Shown here: one piece after another, positions 24,691-32,968 of the stretch
Position numbering within the stretch: the first letter of the stretch is position 1
Layout: each line of letters opens with the position of its first letter
Assembly (NCBI GenBank): GCA_022837505.1
Contig: JALHFZ010000003.1
Location: forward strand, 1-55,022
DNA: 55,022 nucleotides
Source: Synergistaceae bacterium
GTDB lineage: Bacteria > Synergistota > Synergistia > Synergistales > Aminobacteriaceae
Reading direction: 5' to 3'
Program-made: the position numbers and the translations under genes
The notes under the pieces: model-generated
The model's input: only the letters and a program-made list of their open reading frames with translations
What the model was told of the DNA's origin: nothing
Databases searched by the model: none

Positions 24691-25268
24691 AATGCCATCT
24701 CTGCGACACGAAGGGATGTTCGACAGGAAACCCCTGCAGCGATTTCGGAAGCCTCGAACTCTACAGCGAGGAGGATCTGAAGCTGCTGAGGACCGCCTCC
24801 GATGTGGAGGCCCTCTACTACTGCACCCTCAACCGCCTTGAGGAGATCATGGAGTTCGCCCGGCGGATGAATTTTACCCGACTCGGAATAGCCTTCTGCG
24901 TGGGGTTCAGGGATGAGGCGGCCATGCTCGGCAAGATTCTCTCGGAGGAGTTCGAGGTCTTCTCGGCCTGCTGCAAAGTTTCCTCCATGAAGAAGGACGA
25001 CGTCAACGCCGCCCGCCGTCCCTGGGTGGGGGAGGTCTCCTGCAACCCGGCGGAGCAGGCCCGCCAGCTCGACGAATCGGGAAGCCAGCTCAACATCGTC
25101 CTCGGCCTCTGCGTCGGCCACGACAGCCTCTTCTACCGCCACTCGAAGGCGCCGGTCACCACCTTCGTGGTGAAGGATCGGGTCCTCGGGCACAACCCCG
25201 TGGCGGTGCTCTACAGCGAGTATCTCCGCAAAAACCTCAAGCGCAGACCGGAGGAGCGGGTGAAATAA
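24687..25268 (+). CDS. DUF1847-type Cys-rich metal-binding protein
   Basis: A 193-residue cytosolic protein beginning MKCHLCDTKGCSTGNPCSDF, with further Cys in LGIAFCVGFRDEA, FSACCKVSSMKK, EVSCNPAEQA and VLGLCVGHDSLFYRHS. This is the pattern of DUF1847 proteins, thought to bind metal or Fe-S but not characterised. ATGA overlap with the upstream FAD enzyme suggests co-translation; the pair may form an electron-transfer couple or this may only be a maturation or accessory factor (inference). It converges on the opine dehydrogenase gene, seven bases away. Confidence 0.8.
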   Translation: MKCHLCDTKGCSTGNPCSDFGSLELYSEEDLKLLRTASDVEALYYCTLNRLEEIMEFARRMNFTRLGIAFCVGFRDEAAMLGKILSEEFEVFSACCKVSSMKKDDVNAARRPWVGEVSCNPAEQARQLDESGSQLNIVLGLCVGHDSLFYRHSKAPVTTFVVKDRVLGHNPVAVLYSEYLRKNLKRRPEERVK

Positions 25269-25275
25269 AGACTCT

Positions 25276-26358
25276 TCAGGCGATCCGCCGCAGTATTTCC
25301 TCCCCCGAGAGATCATCAAGGCCCATCTTCTTCAGGGTCAGCCCTGATTTCCGATAGTCCGTTCCGTTGATGACCCCCGCCAGGTGGATGATCGCATTCA
25401 TGGCGGGGGTCGCCACTCCGAGGGCCCTGCCAAGCTCCGCCGTAGGCACGAGAAGAAAGGGAACGTCCTCGGAGAGATAGCGGTAGGTCATGGAGCATGG
25501 GGCGTCCGTACCGTGGCCGCAGTAGGCGTCGTTGTTCAGAATGGTCTCCCGCAGGGTGCTTCCGGTGAGGGAGTAGAGATCCTTCATGTCGTCGAGGGTC
25601 GAGAGAAGCTCGAGGCCGAGGGCGCGGCCCACGGCGATCCGCTCGGCGTCAAGGGCCTCCATGACGGAGCAGACCGACTCGGTCATCCCCTCGCCATAGA
25701 AGCGGAAGTTCCCCTTCTCCGACTCGATCCGCCCCGCGTTCATGATCATGGTGGGGCAGTGAAGGATCATATTGGTGTTGAAAAGCCCGATGGCGAGGAC
25801 ATTCGCCGCGGGCCGGAGGGGGATGGGGAAAAAGGGGCGGACCCTATCGAGAAAAGAATGGGTGTCCTCCGCGGGAAGGGCAGAGGCGGACATGAAGTTC
25901 TTGATCCCCCAGATATTCACCACGCCTGGGCCTTCGATGCGGCATGCGTAGGGCATGGTGTCCCCTTCCGCCAGGGCCGGCACTGCCGCCTTCAACTCAG
26001 TGAGGCGGGCTCTAAGGACAAGGGAGCCGAAATTGCCCGGCAGAAGGAGGAGGGAGTGGTCACTCCGGAGATAGGGGGCGAGGAGGTCGAACATCCCCTC
26101 CTGGGCGAAGGATGGGGCGAGAAAGTAAAGGAGTTCCGCCTGACTCAACGCTTCCTCCGGATCGGTGGTGACCTTCGACAGCTTTCCCGTGGCCGACAGG
26201 GCCCCCGTCAGGGTGATCGTGCGGGTTTCTTCAAGGGGGCGGATCTTCTCCCGGAAGTCGGGGTGCTCGAAGAGGGTGACGGCAAACCCCTTCGACGCCA
26301 GATCTCCGGCCAGAGCCTGGCCGCCGTTTCCTGCGCCGATGACGGTGATTTTCTTCAT
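25276..26358 (-). CDS. NAD/NADP octopine/nopaline dehydrogenase family protein (opine dehydrogenase)
   Basis: About 360 residues. N-terminal Rossmann motif KKITVIGAGNGGQALAGDLA; C-terminal opine-dehydrogenase domain with IGLFNTNMILHCPTMIMNAGRIE, carrying the conserved Asn and His residues, and FRFYGEGMTESVCSVMEALDAER. Such enzymes reductively condense an amino acid with a 2-oxo acid or run the reverse. I chose ATG 26358, downstream of AAGGAG; ATG 26367 is too close to the SD. It is divergent from an amino-acid-binding protein gene and an ornithine cyclodeaminase gene, suggesting a shared amino-acid or opine pathway. Confidence 0.9.
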   Translation of the reverse strand: MKKITVIGAGNGGQALAGDLASKGFAVTLFEHPDFREKIRPLEETRTITLTGALSATGKLSKVTTDPEEALSQAELLYFLAPSFAQEGMFDLLAPYLRSDHSLLLLPGNFGSLVLRARLTELKAAVPALAEGDTMPYACRIEGPGVVNIWGIKNFMSASALPAEDTHSFLDRVRPFFPIPLRPAANVLAIGLFNTNMILHCPTMIMNAGRIESEKGNFRFYGEGMTESVCSVMEALDAERIAVGRALGLELLSTLDDMKDLYSLTGSTLRETILNNDAYCGHGTDAPCSMTYRYLSEDVPFLLVPTAELGRALGVATPAMNAIIHLAGVINGTDYRKSGLTLKKMGLDDLSGEEILRRIA

Positions 26359-26399
26359 TTTCTGCATCGCTCCTTCTCTATGTGAACAAAAATACATTA

Positions 26400-26428
26400 T
26401 AGACTAAAAATCAAAACCGTATTATAAT
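26400..26428 (+). promoter_or_regulatory. Promoter candidate for the binding protein-OCD unit
   Basis: TAGACT (26400-26405) and TATAAT (26423-26428) are 17 bases apart, 53 bases before the binding-protein start, in an AT-rich divergent spacer. Confidence 0.5.
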
Positions 26429-26481
26429 TCAGCGGCTCAAGTCTCAGGGATAATAATATCACTCGCGGAGGTGCATTTGAA

Positions 26482-27258
26482 ATGAAAAGATTTACGATTC
26501 TAGTTTTTTGTATGGCCCTTTGTGGGCTTCTTCTCGCCGGAACGGCCGCCATGGCCGCTTCCGTCATGGGAAAGGATGTCCTGCTGGTGGGGACCGAGGC
26601 GACCTACCCTCCCTTTGAATACCGCAACGAAAAGAATGAGATCCTCGGATACGACATCGACGTGGTGAAGGCCATTGGTGAGCACCTCGGAAAAAAGATC
26701 GAGATCGTGGACATGGCCTTCGACGGCCTCATCCCCTCCCTCATGACGGGGAAGATCGACCTCGTGGCCGCCGGTATGACCAACACGGAGGAGCGGAAGA
26801 AAAAGGTCGACTTCTCGGCAGTCTACTACGACATCGAGAATGCCTTCGTGGTACGGAGCGATGACGACTCCATATCGAAGCTCGAGGATCTCAAGGGAAA
26901 GATCGCCACCGTCCAGATGGGGACCGCCCAGGACACCTTCATCACAAAGACGGAGCTTCCGAAGGAGATCAAGAGATTTCAGAAGAACGACGACGCCCTC
27001 ATGGAGATCACCCTCGGCCGGGGAGATTTCTGCGTGCTCAATCTGACCGTGGCGAACGCCTACCTCAGGAACAACAAGGATTTCGGGGATAAGCTGAAGA
27101 TCGGCTTCCGGAATTTCATCAATCGCGAGGGTGAAGGGATTGCCCTGGCCCTTCCCAAGGGGGACGAGGCCTTTCTGAAAGCCCTGAACGGCGCCATCGA
27201 GACCATGAAGAACAACGGAGAACTCGCGGCGCTCAAGAAAAAATATCTCATCGATTAG
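26482..27258 (+). CDS. Amino-acid ABC transporter substrate-binding protein (SBP family 3)
   Basis: A 258-residue periplasmic binding protein with a signal peptide (MKRFTILVFCMALCGLLLAGTAAMAA). The family-3 ligand domain shows VGTEATYPPFEYRNEK, ILGYDIDVVKAIGEHLGKK, FDGLIPSLMTGKIDLVAAGMT and ERKKKVDFSAVYY. It should bind a polar amino acid or derivative. The matching permease and ATPase genes are not in this window, so it is an orphan relying on a distant partner or acting as a sensor. It is followed 23 bases later by the ornithine cyclodeaminase-like gene. Confidence 0.93.
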   Translation: MKRFTILVFCMALCGLLLAGTAAMAASVMGKDVLLVGTEATYPPFEYRNEKNEILGYDIDVVKAIGEHLGKKIEIVDMAFDGLIPSLMTGKIDLVAAGMTNTEERKKKVDFSAVYYDIENAFVVRSDDDSISKLEDLKGKIATVQMGTAQDTFITKTELPKEIKRFQKNDDALMEITLGRGDFCVLNLTVANAYLRNNKDFGDKLKIGFRNFINREGEGIALALPKGDEAFLKALNGAIETMKNNGELAALKKKYLID

Positions 27259-27281
27259 TTTTCAGGGAAAGAAGGGACGGA

Positions 27282-28274
27282 ATGGCTCGACTGCTGTGCA
27301 GGTCCGACGTGGAATCGCTGATCTCCATGAGGGACGTAGTGGAAATTCTCGACAAGACCTATCGGGGGATGGGGGAGGGGACGGTGATCAACCCCGCCAA
27401 GGGGACCCTTGACCTCGGAGAAAGCGGCCCCTTCCCCCCCTACCATGCCGACATCAACTCCATGCCCGCTTACGTGGGATGGGTGGATACGGCGGGGATC
27501 AAGTGGGCGGGAGGATGGATGGACAACCCCGCCCAGGGGCTTCCCTACGTGAGCGCCATCATCGTCCTCGTCAACCCTCGAAACGGCATCTTCACAGGGG
27601 TGCTCGACGGAACACACATCACCAACATGCGGACCGGCGCCCAGACGGCCGTGGCGCTGAAATATCTCTACCCTGAGAGAAAATCCGTCACCCTGGGGCT
27701 CTTCGGAGCGGGTGTTCAGGGAAGGACTCAGACGGAGGCCATCGCCGAGGTCTTCTCCATCGACGAACTCAGGGTCTACGATCTTCACCCCGAGGCGGCG
27801 GAGCGCTTCCGCCGGGAGATGGAGCCGAAGATCACAGGTAAAATCACGGTCTGCGCCCGCCCCGAGGAGGCTGCCGTCGGAGACGCCGTCATCACGGTGA
27901 CCCATGCCAAGGACGGATTCTTCCGGAAGGAATGGTTTGCCCCGGGGACGGTGCTCTTCCCCATGGGCTCCTACAAGGAGTGCCGGGATGAAGCCCTCCT
28001 CTCGGCGGACTTCATCGTGGTGGACCACATCGCCCAGTGTCTTCACCGGGGCGCTCTGAAGGAACTCGCCGAGGCGGGGAAAATTACAGAAGACTCAATC
28101 GACGCCACCCTGGGAGAGCTTGCCGCCGGGACAAAAAAGATAACGGCCTCCCCCGACTCCCGGATCCTCTGCATACCCATCGGCACCGGTGCCATGGACG
28201 TTGCCGTAGCCTCCGTGGTGCTGCATCGGGCGGAGGAGAGAAATATCGACCAGTGCTTCGATTTCGCTCTGTGA
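27282..28274 (+). CDS. Ornithine cyclodeaminase family protein
   Basis: A 330-residue OCD/mu-crystallin-family enzyme. It contains GIKWAGGWMDNP (substrate Lys region), TNMRTGAQTAVALKYL, the NAD-binding motif GLFGAGVQGRTQTEAI, and the late PIGTGAMDVAVASVVL segment. The family includes ornithine cyclodeaminase, alanine dehydrogenase and imine reductases; which one applies is not clear. With the binding protein upstream and opine dehydrogenase opposite, amino-acid or imino-acid use is likely. A terminator follows. Confidence 0.9.
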   Translation: MARLLCRSDVESLISMRDVVEILDKTYRGMGEGTVINPAKGTLDLGESGPFPPYHADINSMPAYVGWVDTAGIKWAGGWMDNPAQGLPYVSAIIVLVNPRNGIFTGVLDGTHITNMRTGAQTAVALKYLYPERKSVTLGLFGAGVQGRTQTEAIAEVFSIDELRVYDLHPEAAERFRREMEPKITGKITVCARPEEAAVGDAVITVTHAKDGFFRKEWFAPGTVLFPMGSYKECRDEALLSADFIVVDHIAQCLHRGALKELAEAGKITEDSIDATLGELAAGTKKITASPDSRILCIPIGTGAMDVAVASVVLHRAEERNIDQCFDFAL

Positions 28275-28316
28275 GGTCTGAAGAATAATTCAAAATATCT
28301 AAATGTTTGAAAGCAG

Positions 28317-28348
28317 AAAGCCTTCCGAGTTTACGGGGGGCTTTTTTT
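28317..28348 (+). terminator. Intrinsic terminator after the OCD gene
   Basis: AAAGCCTTCC (28317-28326) pairs with GGGGGGCTTT (28335-28344; two G-U pairs) with an eight-base loop and seven T from 28342. The rest of the 312-base gap holds no gene apart from the TRAP promoter near 28.52 kb. Confidence 0.8.
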
Positions 28349-28517
28349 ATAGTTTTTTCTATCACTTCCAAGCTCCTGTGTGTTCCCATGACCCTCAGGT
28401 CGGCGGTTTTAGTCCTGCCCCTGCACCAGGCGTTTGAAATATACACACTCGGATTACCATCGTCGTTCAGTTGAGTAAAGTCAATTATTTCAGGCAAGAT
28501 GAATAATACTCGTAGAC

Positions 28518-28552
28518 TTTACACAACATGTAAGCTATCATATATGTGTAAA
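28518..28552 (+). promoter_or_regulatory. Promoter/operator of the second TRAP operon
   Basis: TTTACACA (28518-28525) and TGTGTAAA (28545-28552) are perfect inverted repeats 19 bases apart. The left arm includes a -35-like TTTACA and, after 17 bases, TATATG (28541-28546) can serve as -10. The overlap suggests repression by an unidentified regulator. The leader would be only about 35 bases. Confidence 0.5.
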
Positions 28553-28586
28553 TTCAAATTACCTCATGGAGAAGGAGGCAATATCG

Positions 28587-29567
28587 GTGAAGAGAAGACT
28601 GTTCCTTGGGACATTGCTCCTGGTTGTTCTGTTGGTCATGACCTCATCGGCTTTTGCGGCGGCGAAGTTGATCAAGATCGGGCACACGGGGACAAAGGAT
28701 CATCACTACCAGATGTATCTTGAAACATGGGCAGAGAAGGTCTCAAAAGCGACGGACAACCGCTACACTTTCGAAGTCTACCCCTCGGATCTTTACGGAA
28801 AGCCCAACCAGCTCATTGAAGGCTGCCAGCTCGGTACCACGGACATGGTCCTGGCTACTGGCTCTCTTCTTGCCTCCTACAGTCCGAAGGTAGGAGTCCT
28901 CAATCTTCCCTTCCTTTTCAAGGATTCCCAGGAAGCCCATGATATTTTGAACGGGCCAATAGGGAAGGAATTCGACGAGAGCCTGGCGAAAAGAAATCTG
29001 ATTGTCCTCGGGTGGTGGGAGAACGGGATGCGCCATCTCTTTCCGCCGAAACCGGTAAACGGAATAGAAGACCTTAAAGGGCTGAAGCTTCGGGTCATCA
29101 ATTCAGCCGAGATGATCGACACGATCAATGCCTTCGGGGCCAGTGCAGTCCCCATGGCATTCAATGATGTCTATTCGGCATGGCAGCTCAAGACCATCGA
29201 CGGCTGCGAAGGTACGATCACCCATATGCTCACTCAGAAATACTACGAACTGACGAAGAGTGCAGCCCTCCTCTGGTACATGCACGTGCCGAACCCCCTT
29301 GTGGCTTCTAAGAGGCTGTGGGACTCTATCCCCGATGCCGACAAGGCAATCTTCCTCGATGAGGCGAAAAAGATGAGCAGCTTCTCCTTCGATTATCAGC
29401 GTCAGATGGATGAGAAGGAGATCAAGCAGTGTGAGGAACTCGGGGTCGTCTTTACCCGCCCCGATCGGGAACCTTTCGTAAAAGCCGTGGCACCGGTTTA
29501 TGAGAAGTACCGACCCAAATACGGCGAGATGGTCGATAAAATCCGGGCGATCACCCAGAAGAAGTAA
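28587..29567 (+). CDS. dctP: TRAP transporter substrate-binding protein (second system)
   Basis: About 326 residues with a signal peptide (MKRRLFLGTLLLVVLLVMTSSAFA). The DctP-family core is seen in YPSDLYGKPNQLIEGCQLGTTDM, DLKGLKLRVINSAEMIDTINAFG (substrate-carboxylate Arg) and MAFNDVYSAWQLKTIDGCEG. I chose the GTG at 28587, preceded by AAGGAGG with eight to nine bases spacing; the ATG at 28566 overlaps the SD. The ligand is an organic acid of unknown identity, different from the first system judging by divergence. Confidence 0.93.
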   Translation: MKRRLFLGTLLLVVLLVMTSSAFAAAKLIKIGHTGTKDHHYQMYLETWAEKVSKATDNRYTFEVYPSDLYGKPNQLIEGCQLGTTDMVLATGSLLASYSPKVGVLNLPFLFKDSQEAHDILNGPIGKEFDESLAKRNLIVLGWWENGMRHLFPPKPVNGIEDLKGLKLRVINSAEMIDTINAFGASAVPMAFNDVYSAWQLKTIDGCEGTITHMLTQKYYELTKSAALLWYMHVPNPLVASKRLWDSIPDADKAIFLDEAKKMSSFSFDYQRQMDEKEIKQCEELGVVFTRPDREPFVKAVAPVYEKYRPKYGEMVDKIRAITQKK

Positions 29568-29592
29568 CATCACCCCGTAACCGCCCTTTCAG

Positions 29593-29631
29593 TCGATCCG
29601 GGAATCCTTCTCCAAGGTCTTCCCGGATCGA
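29593..29631 (+). other. Stem-loop between dctP and dctQ of the second TRAP operon
   Basis: A perfect 12-bp stem (29593-29604 with 29620-29631) with a 15-base loop; a T-run follows only twelve bases later. It probably protects the dctP message or partly terminates transcription, echoing the hairpin in the first TRAP operon. Confidence 0.55.
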
Positions 29632-29693
29632 TCACTATATGCTTTTTTGTTTTTTCACTCTTAAAGTCATAAAGCGCAGGGGGTTTTCCTATA

Positions 29694-30197
29694 ATGCTCA
29701 AACTGCTGATCAATATCAATGATAAAATCACCAAGCTGTTGAACTGGCTTATGATGGTTTTGTTGTCCCTTATGGTGGCATTCATTTTCGCCCAGGTCAT
29801 CTTCCGTTACGTTCTCGAAAAGCCCCTCTCCTGGTCTGAAGAACTTTCCGGCTACCTTTTCTCCTGCGTTTTTTTCTTCGGAGCCGTTCTTCTTTACAGG
29901 GAATCACGGCATATCAACATGTCCATCGTTGTCGATTCGATAAAAAACCGGTTTTTCCGACAGCTGATGGTGGTGATCGCCCATCTTTTTTCTTTTTTCT
30001 TCCTCGCTGTGATGGTGTACTATTCATACCCCATGGCAAAGCAGATTCTCGAGTTTGAAGTCATGTCCCCCTCGATGGAATGGCTCAAAATGGGGTACGT
30101 TTTTTTTATCGTTCCCGCTGCAAGTTTTCTGTCTCTATTCGTCCTTCTTGAAGTAATACTGAAATCCGTGGCTGAGCTGAAGGAGATAAGCAAATGA
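29694..30197 (+). CDS. dctQ: TRAP transporter small permease (second system)
   Basis: A 167-residue four-helix membrane protein with the DctQ core FAQVIFRYVLEKPLSWSEELSGYLF. It overlaps the large permease gene by four bases (ATGA). Located 126 bases after the binding protein, with a hairpin between them. It pairs with the next gene to form the membrane part of the TRAP importer. Confidence 0.9.
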   Translation: MLKLLININDKITKLLNWLMMVLLSLMVAFIFAQVIFRYVLEKPLSWSEELSGYLFSCVFFFGAVLLYRESRHINMSIVVDSIKNRFFRQLMVVIAHLFSFFFLAVMVYYSYPMAKQILEFEVMSPSMEWLKMGYVFFIVPAASFLSLFVLLEVILKSVAELKEISK

Positions 30198-31468
30198 GCC
30201 TATACCTTCTGTTTTTCTTCCTTTTCTTCCTTTTTATCGGAGTTCCCATCGCAGTCTCCCTTGGCCTGACCTGTATTTTCTCTGTCCTTGCCACGGGAGC
30301 CTTCCCCGTGGATGTGCTGATTCAGAAGACCTTTAACGCGGGTAATTCCTTTGCGCTCATGGCCATCCCCTTCTTTATTCTGGCGGGAAACATAATGGCT
30401 GCAGGGGGTGTCTCCCGGCGACTGGTCAACCTCGCAGGGTCGCTTTTCGGCAGGATGAGCGGAGGCCTGGCCCTTGTAGCGACCCTGGCCTCAACTTTTT
30501 TCGGAGCGGTGTCGGGCTCCGCACCCGCAACGACCGCTGCCATCGGCGGCGTCATGCTGGGACCCATGGCGGAAAAAGGATATGACAAAAACTTCGCGGG
30601 GGCCGTTGTAGCTGCTTCAGGCACCATCGGACTCATCATTCCGCCGAGCCTTACCATGGTTCTTTACGGCGTGTCCACCGGAGTCTCCATAGGTGAGATG
30701 TTTATCGCCGGCATTATTCCGGGAATCATTATCTGCATCGTGCTTATGATCGTTGAATATGTCATTTCCGTGAGGCGCGGATACAAGGGGGACGAAGCTG
30801 CTTCCTTCAAGACCATTTCCAGGTATTTCAGAGAATCAGTTTTCGCTCTTTTCATGCCGGTCATCATCCTCGGAGGGATCTATGCCGGGATTTTCACACC
30901 GACAGAATCCGCGGCGGTGGCAGTGGTCTACGGGCTCATCGTCGGGATCTTTATCCACAGGGAACTCACCTGGAAGGATGTCTCGAAGATCCTCTTAAAA
31001 TCTGCGAAATCCACCGCCCTTGTCATGTACCTCATGGTCACGGCGGAGATTTTGAGTTATGTCCTCGTGAGCGAGCAGATTCCCCAGACAATAGCCGCTT
31101 CAATTCTGACGATTTCAACGAGCCCGGTAGTTGTCCAGCTCATGATGATTTTCATCCTCCTTGTCGTGGGGACATTCCTGAACAATTCCGCGGCCATGGT
31201 GCTTCTTGCGCCCATTTTTTACCCTATTATCATGAGCCTCGGGATAGATCCTCTTTTCTTCGGAATCATCATGGTAATCTCCCTCGCCATAGGGCACAAT
31301 ACACCCCCGGTCGGTCTATGCCTTTTCATAGCCGTCGACATCGGAAACCTGAAGCTGGAGGCCCTTGTGAAGGAAATTATTCCCATGGTGGCGGCATTGA
31401 TCGCTACAGTGGTGGTTTTAAGCTTTTTTCCCGACCTCATCCTTTTCCTGCCCCGCCTGATGAGGTGA
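30194..31468 (+). CDS. dctM: TRAP transporter large permease (second system)
   Basis: A 424-residue polytopic DctM-family permease: FFILAGNIMAAGGVSRRLV, AVSGSAPATTAAIGGVML, TIGLIIPPSLTMVLYGVSTGVSIGEM, GIFTPTESAAVAVVYGLIVG and NTPPVGLCLFIAVDIG. It shares the general plan of the first DctM but is a separate lineage. It is followed by a long hairpin that probably ends the operon. Confidence 0.95.
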   Translation: MSLYLLFFFLFFLFIGVPIAVSLGLTCIFSVLATGAFPVDVLIQKTFNAGNSFALMAIPFFILAGNIMAAGGVSRRLVNLAGSLFGRMSGGLALVATLASTFFGAVSGSAPATTAAIGGVMLGPMAEKGYDKNFAGAVVAASGTIGLIIPPSLTMVLYGVSTGVSIGEMFIAGIIPGIIICIVLMIVEYVISVRRGYKGDEAASFKTISRYFRESVFALFMPVIILGGIYAGIFTPTESAAVAVVYGLIVGIFIHRELTWKDVSKILLKSAKSTALVMYLMVTAEILSYVLVSEQIPQTIAASILTISTSPVVVQLMMIFILLVVGTFLNNSAAMVLLAPIFYPIIMSLGIDPLFFGIIMVISLAIGHNTPPVGLCLFIAVDIGNLKLEALVKEIIPMVAALIATVVVLSFFPDLILFLPRLMR

Positions 31469-31569
31469 CGACGGGTGGAAAGTGGTGCGACAGAGGAAGC
31501 AGGATGATTCGCTTCTGTGACATGGAGTATCTCATCCCTCTGATATAGTTTGGTTTTCTACCAATAATA

Positions 31570-31616
31570 ACGAGCAAGGCATCCTGCAAAATTACAACGC
31601 AGGGTGCCTTGTTCGT
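31570..31616 (+). terminator. Terminator of the second TRAP operon
   Basis: An 18-bp stem (31570-31587 with 31599-31616, two G-U pairs) with an 11-base loop, followed by a short TTTT tract. It separates the TRAP operon from the Tm-1-like unit. Confidence 0.75.
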
Positions 31617-31664
31617 TTTCGTAGTGTCAGTATTTGTTCGCCCATTGAAATTCCAGCCTCAAAA

Positions 31665-31694
31665 TTGCACCCCAAGCTCTCCTGAGGGTATACT
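31665..31694 (+). promoter_or_regulatory. Promoter candidate for the Tm-1-like unit
   Basis: TTGCAC (31665-31670) and TATACT (31689-31694) are 18 bases apart, 61 bases before the UPF0261 start. Together with the preceding terminator this points to an independent transcript. Confidence 0.5.
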
Positions 31695-31755
31695 TGTAAC
31701 ACTGTTTTTTCCCCCGAATACGGGGCATCCTGCGATAAAGCCAAAGGAGGACGGA

Positions 31756-32949
31756 ATGAAGAAAGCCTATGTAGTGGGAACGTGCGACACGAAATTCGAA
31801 GAACTGAAGTTCGTGGCCGATATCATCCGGCAGTCAGGCGTTGAAGCACTCCTCGTAGACGTGGGGACGAAACCCCACGATCACCCTGTGGACATATCGA
31901 ACCGAGAGGTTGCCTCTTTCCACCCATCCAACCCTTCCTTTCTAGATACATCAAAGGAGCGCGGGGAGGCGGTGGCGGCCATGGCTGAGGCCCTCGCAGC
32001 CTTTCTTCCCGGGCGGGAAGATCTCGGCGGCATCATCGGCCTCGGAGGTTCAGGCGGCACATTCATCGTTACATCGGGTATGCGGATGCTGCCTCTGGGG
32101 ACCCCCAAGATCATGGTCTCCACCATGGCGTCGGGGAACGTGGCTCCCTATGTCGGCCCGAACGACATCGCCATGATGTACTCCGTCACCGACGTGGCCG
32201 GGATCAACCGGGTCTCCCGGGTCGTCCTGGCGAATGCAGCCAACGCCCTCGCCGGAATGGTGAAGGGGACTGTTCCCCAGGGTGAGGACAGGCCGCTGCT
32301 CGGCATGACGATGTTCGGCGTGACAACGCCCTGTGTGGACATGGTGCGCCACTCCCTTGAGAGCGAGTTTGACTGTCTCGTATTCCACGCCACCGGTGCA
32401 GGCGGCCAGTCCTTCGAAAAGCTGGTGGACTCGGGAATGATGAAGTACGTCATCGATTCGACCACTACCGAGATATGCGACCATCTCATGGGCGGGGTTC
32501 TCACCGCCGGGGAGGACCGCCTCGGCGCCTTCGCCCGGACGGGCATCCCCTATGTGGGCTCGGTCGGCGCCCTTGACATGGTGAACTTCGGTGCCATGGA
32601 GACCGTGCCGGAGAAGTATAAAAACCGCAAACTCTACGTCCACAACCCCCAGGTCACACTGATGCGCACCACTCCGGAGGAGAATGCCCTCATGGGCGAG
32701 TGGATCGGCGAAAAACTGAACGCCATGAACGGCCCGGTGCGCTTCCTGCTCCCCTTGAAGGGCGTTTCTATGATCGACGCCCCCGGGCAGCCCTTTTACT
32801 GGCCCGAGGCGAACGAGGCCCTCTTCGCGGCACTGGAGAAGACCGTTCGGCAGACCCGCACACGCCGTCTTGTGAAGCTCCCCATGCACGTAAACGATCC
32901 GGAGTTCGCCGCGGCTCTTGTGGAGAACTTCCGGGAGATCAATCCGTAA
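31756..32949 (+). CDS. Tm-1-like ATP-binding domain protein (UPF0261)
   Basis: A 397-residue UPF0261 protein. It opens KKAYVVGTCDTKFEELKFVA and contains IIGLGGSGGTFIVTSGMRMLP, KIMVSTMASGNVAPYVG, MYSVTDVAGINRVSRVVLANA, MTMFGVTTPCVD and LVFHATGAGGQSFEKL, the hallmark sequences of the family. The N-terminal half of the tomato Tm-1 virus-resistance protein has this fold and binds ATP; the bacterial role is unknown. AAAGGAGG sits properly before ATG 31756, so the long open frame upstream is not coding. The next gene is homologous to the other half of Tm-1. Confidence 0.93.
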   Translation: MKKAYVVGTCDTKFEELKFVADIIRQSGVEALLVDVGTKPHDHPVDISNREVASFHPSNPSFLDTSKERGEAVAAMAEALAAFLPGREDLGGIIGLGGSGGTFIVTSGMRMLPLGTPKIMVSTMASGNVAPYVGPNDIAMMYSVTDVAGINRVSRVVLANAANALAGMVKGTVPQGEDRPLLGMTMFGVTTPCVDMVRHSLESEFDCLVFHATGAGGQSFEKLVDSGMMKYVIDSTTTEICDHLMGGVLTAGEDRLGAFARTGIPYVGSVGALDMVNFGAMETVPEKYKNRKLYVHNPQVTLMRTTPEENALMGEWIGEKLNAMNGPVRFLLPLKGVSMIDAPGQPFYWPEANEALFAALEKTVRQTRTRRLVKLPMHVNDPEFAAALVENFREINP

Positions 32950-32968
32950 CGAAAGGAAGGGGTCACTG

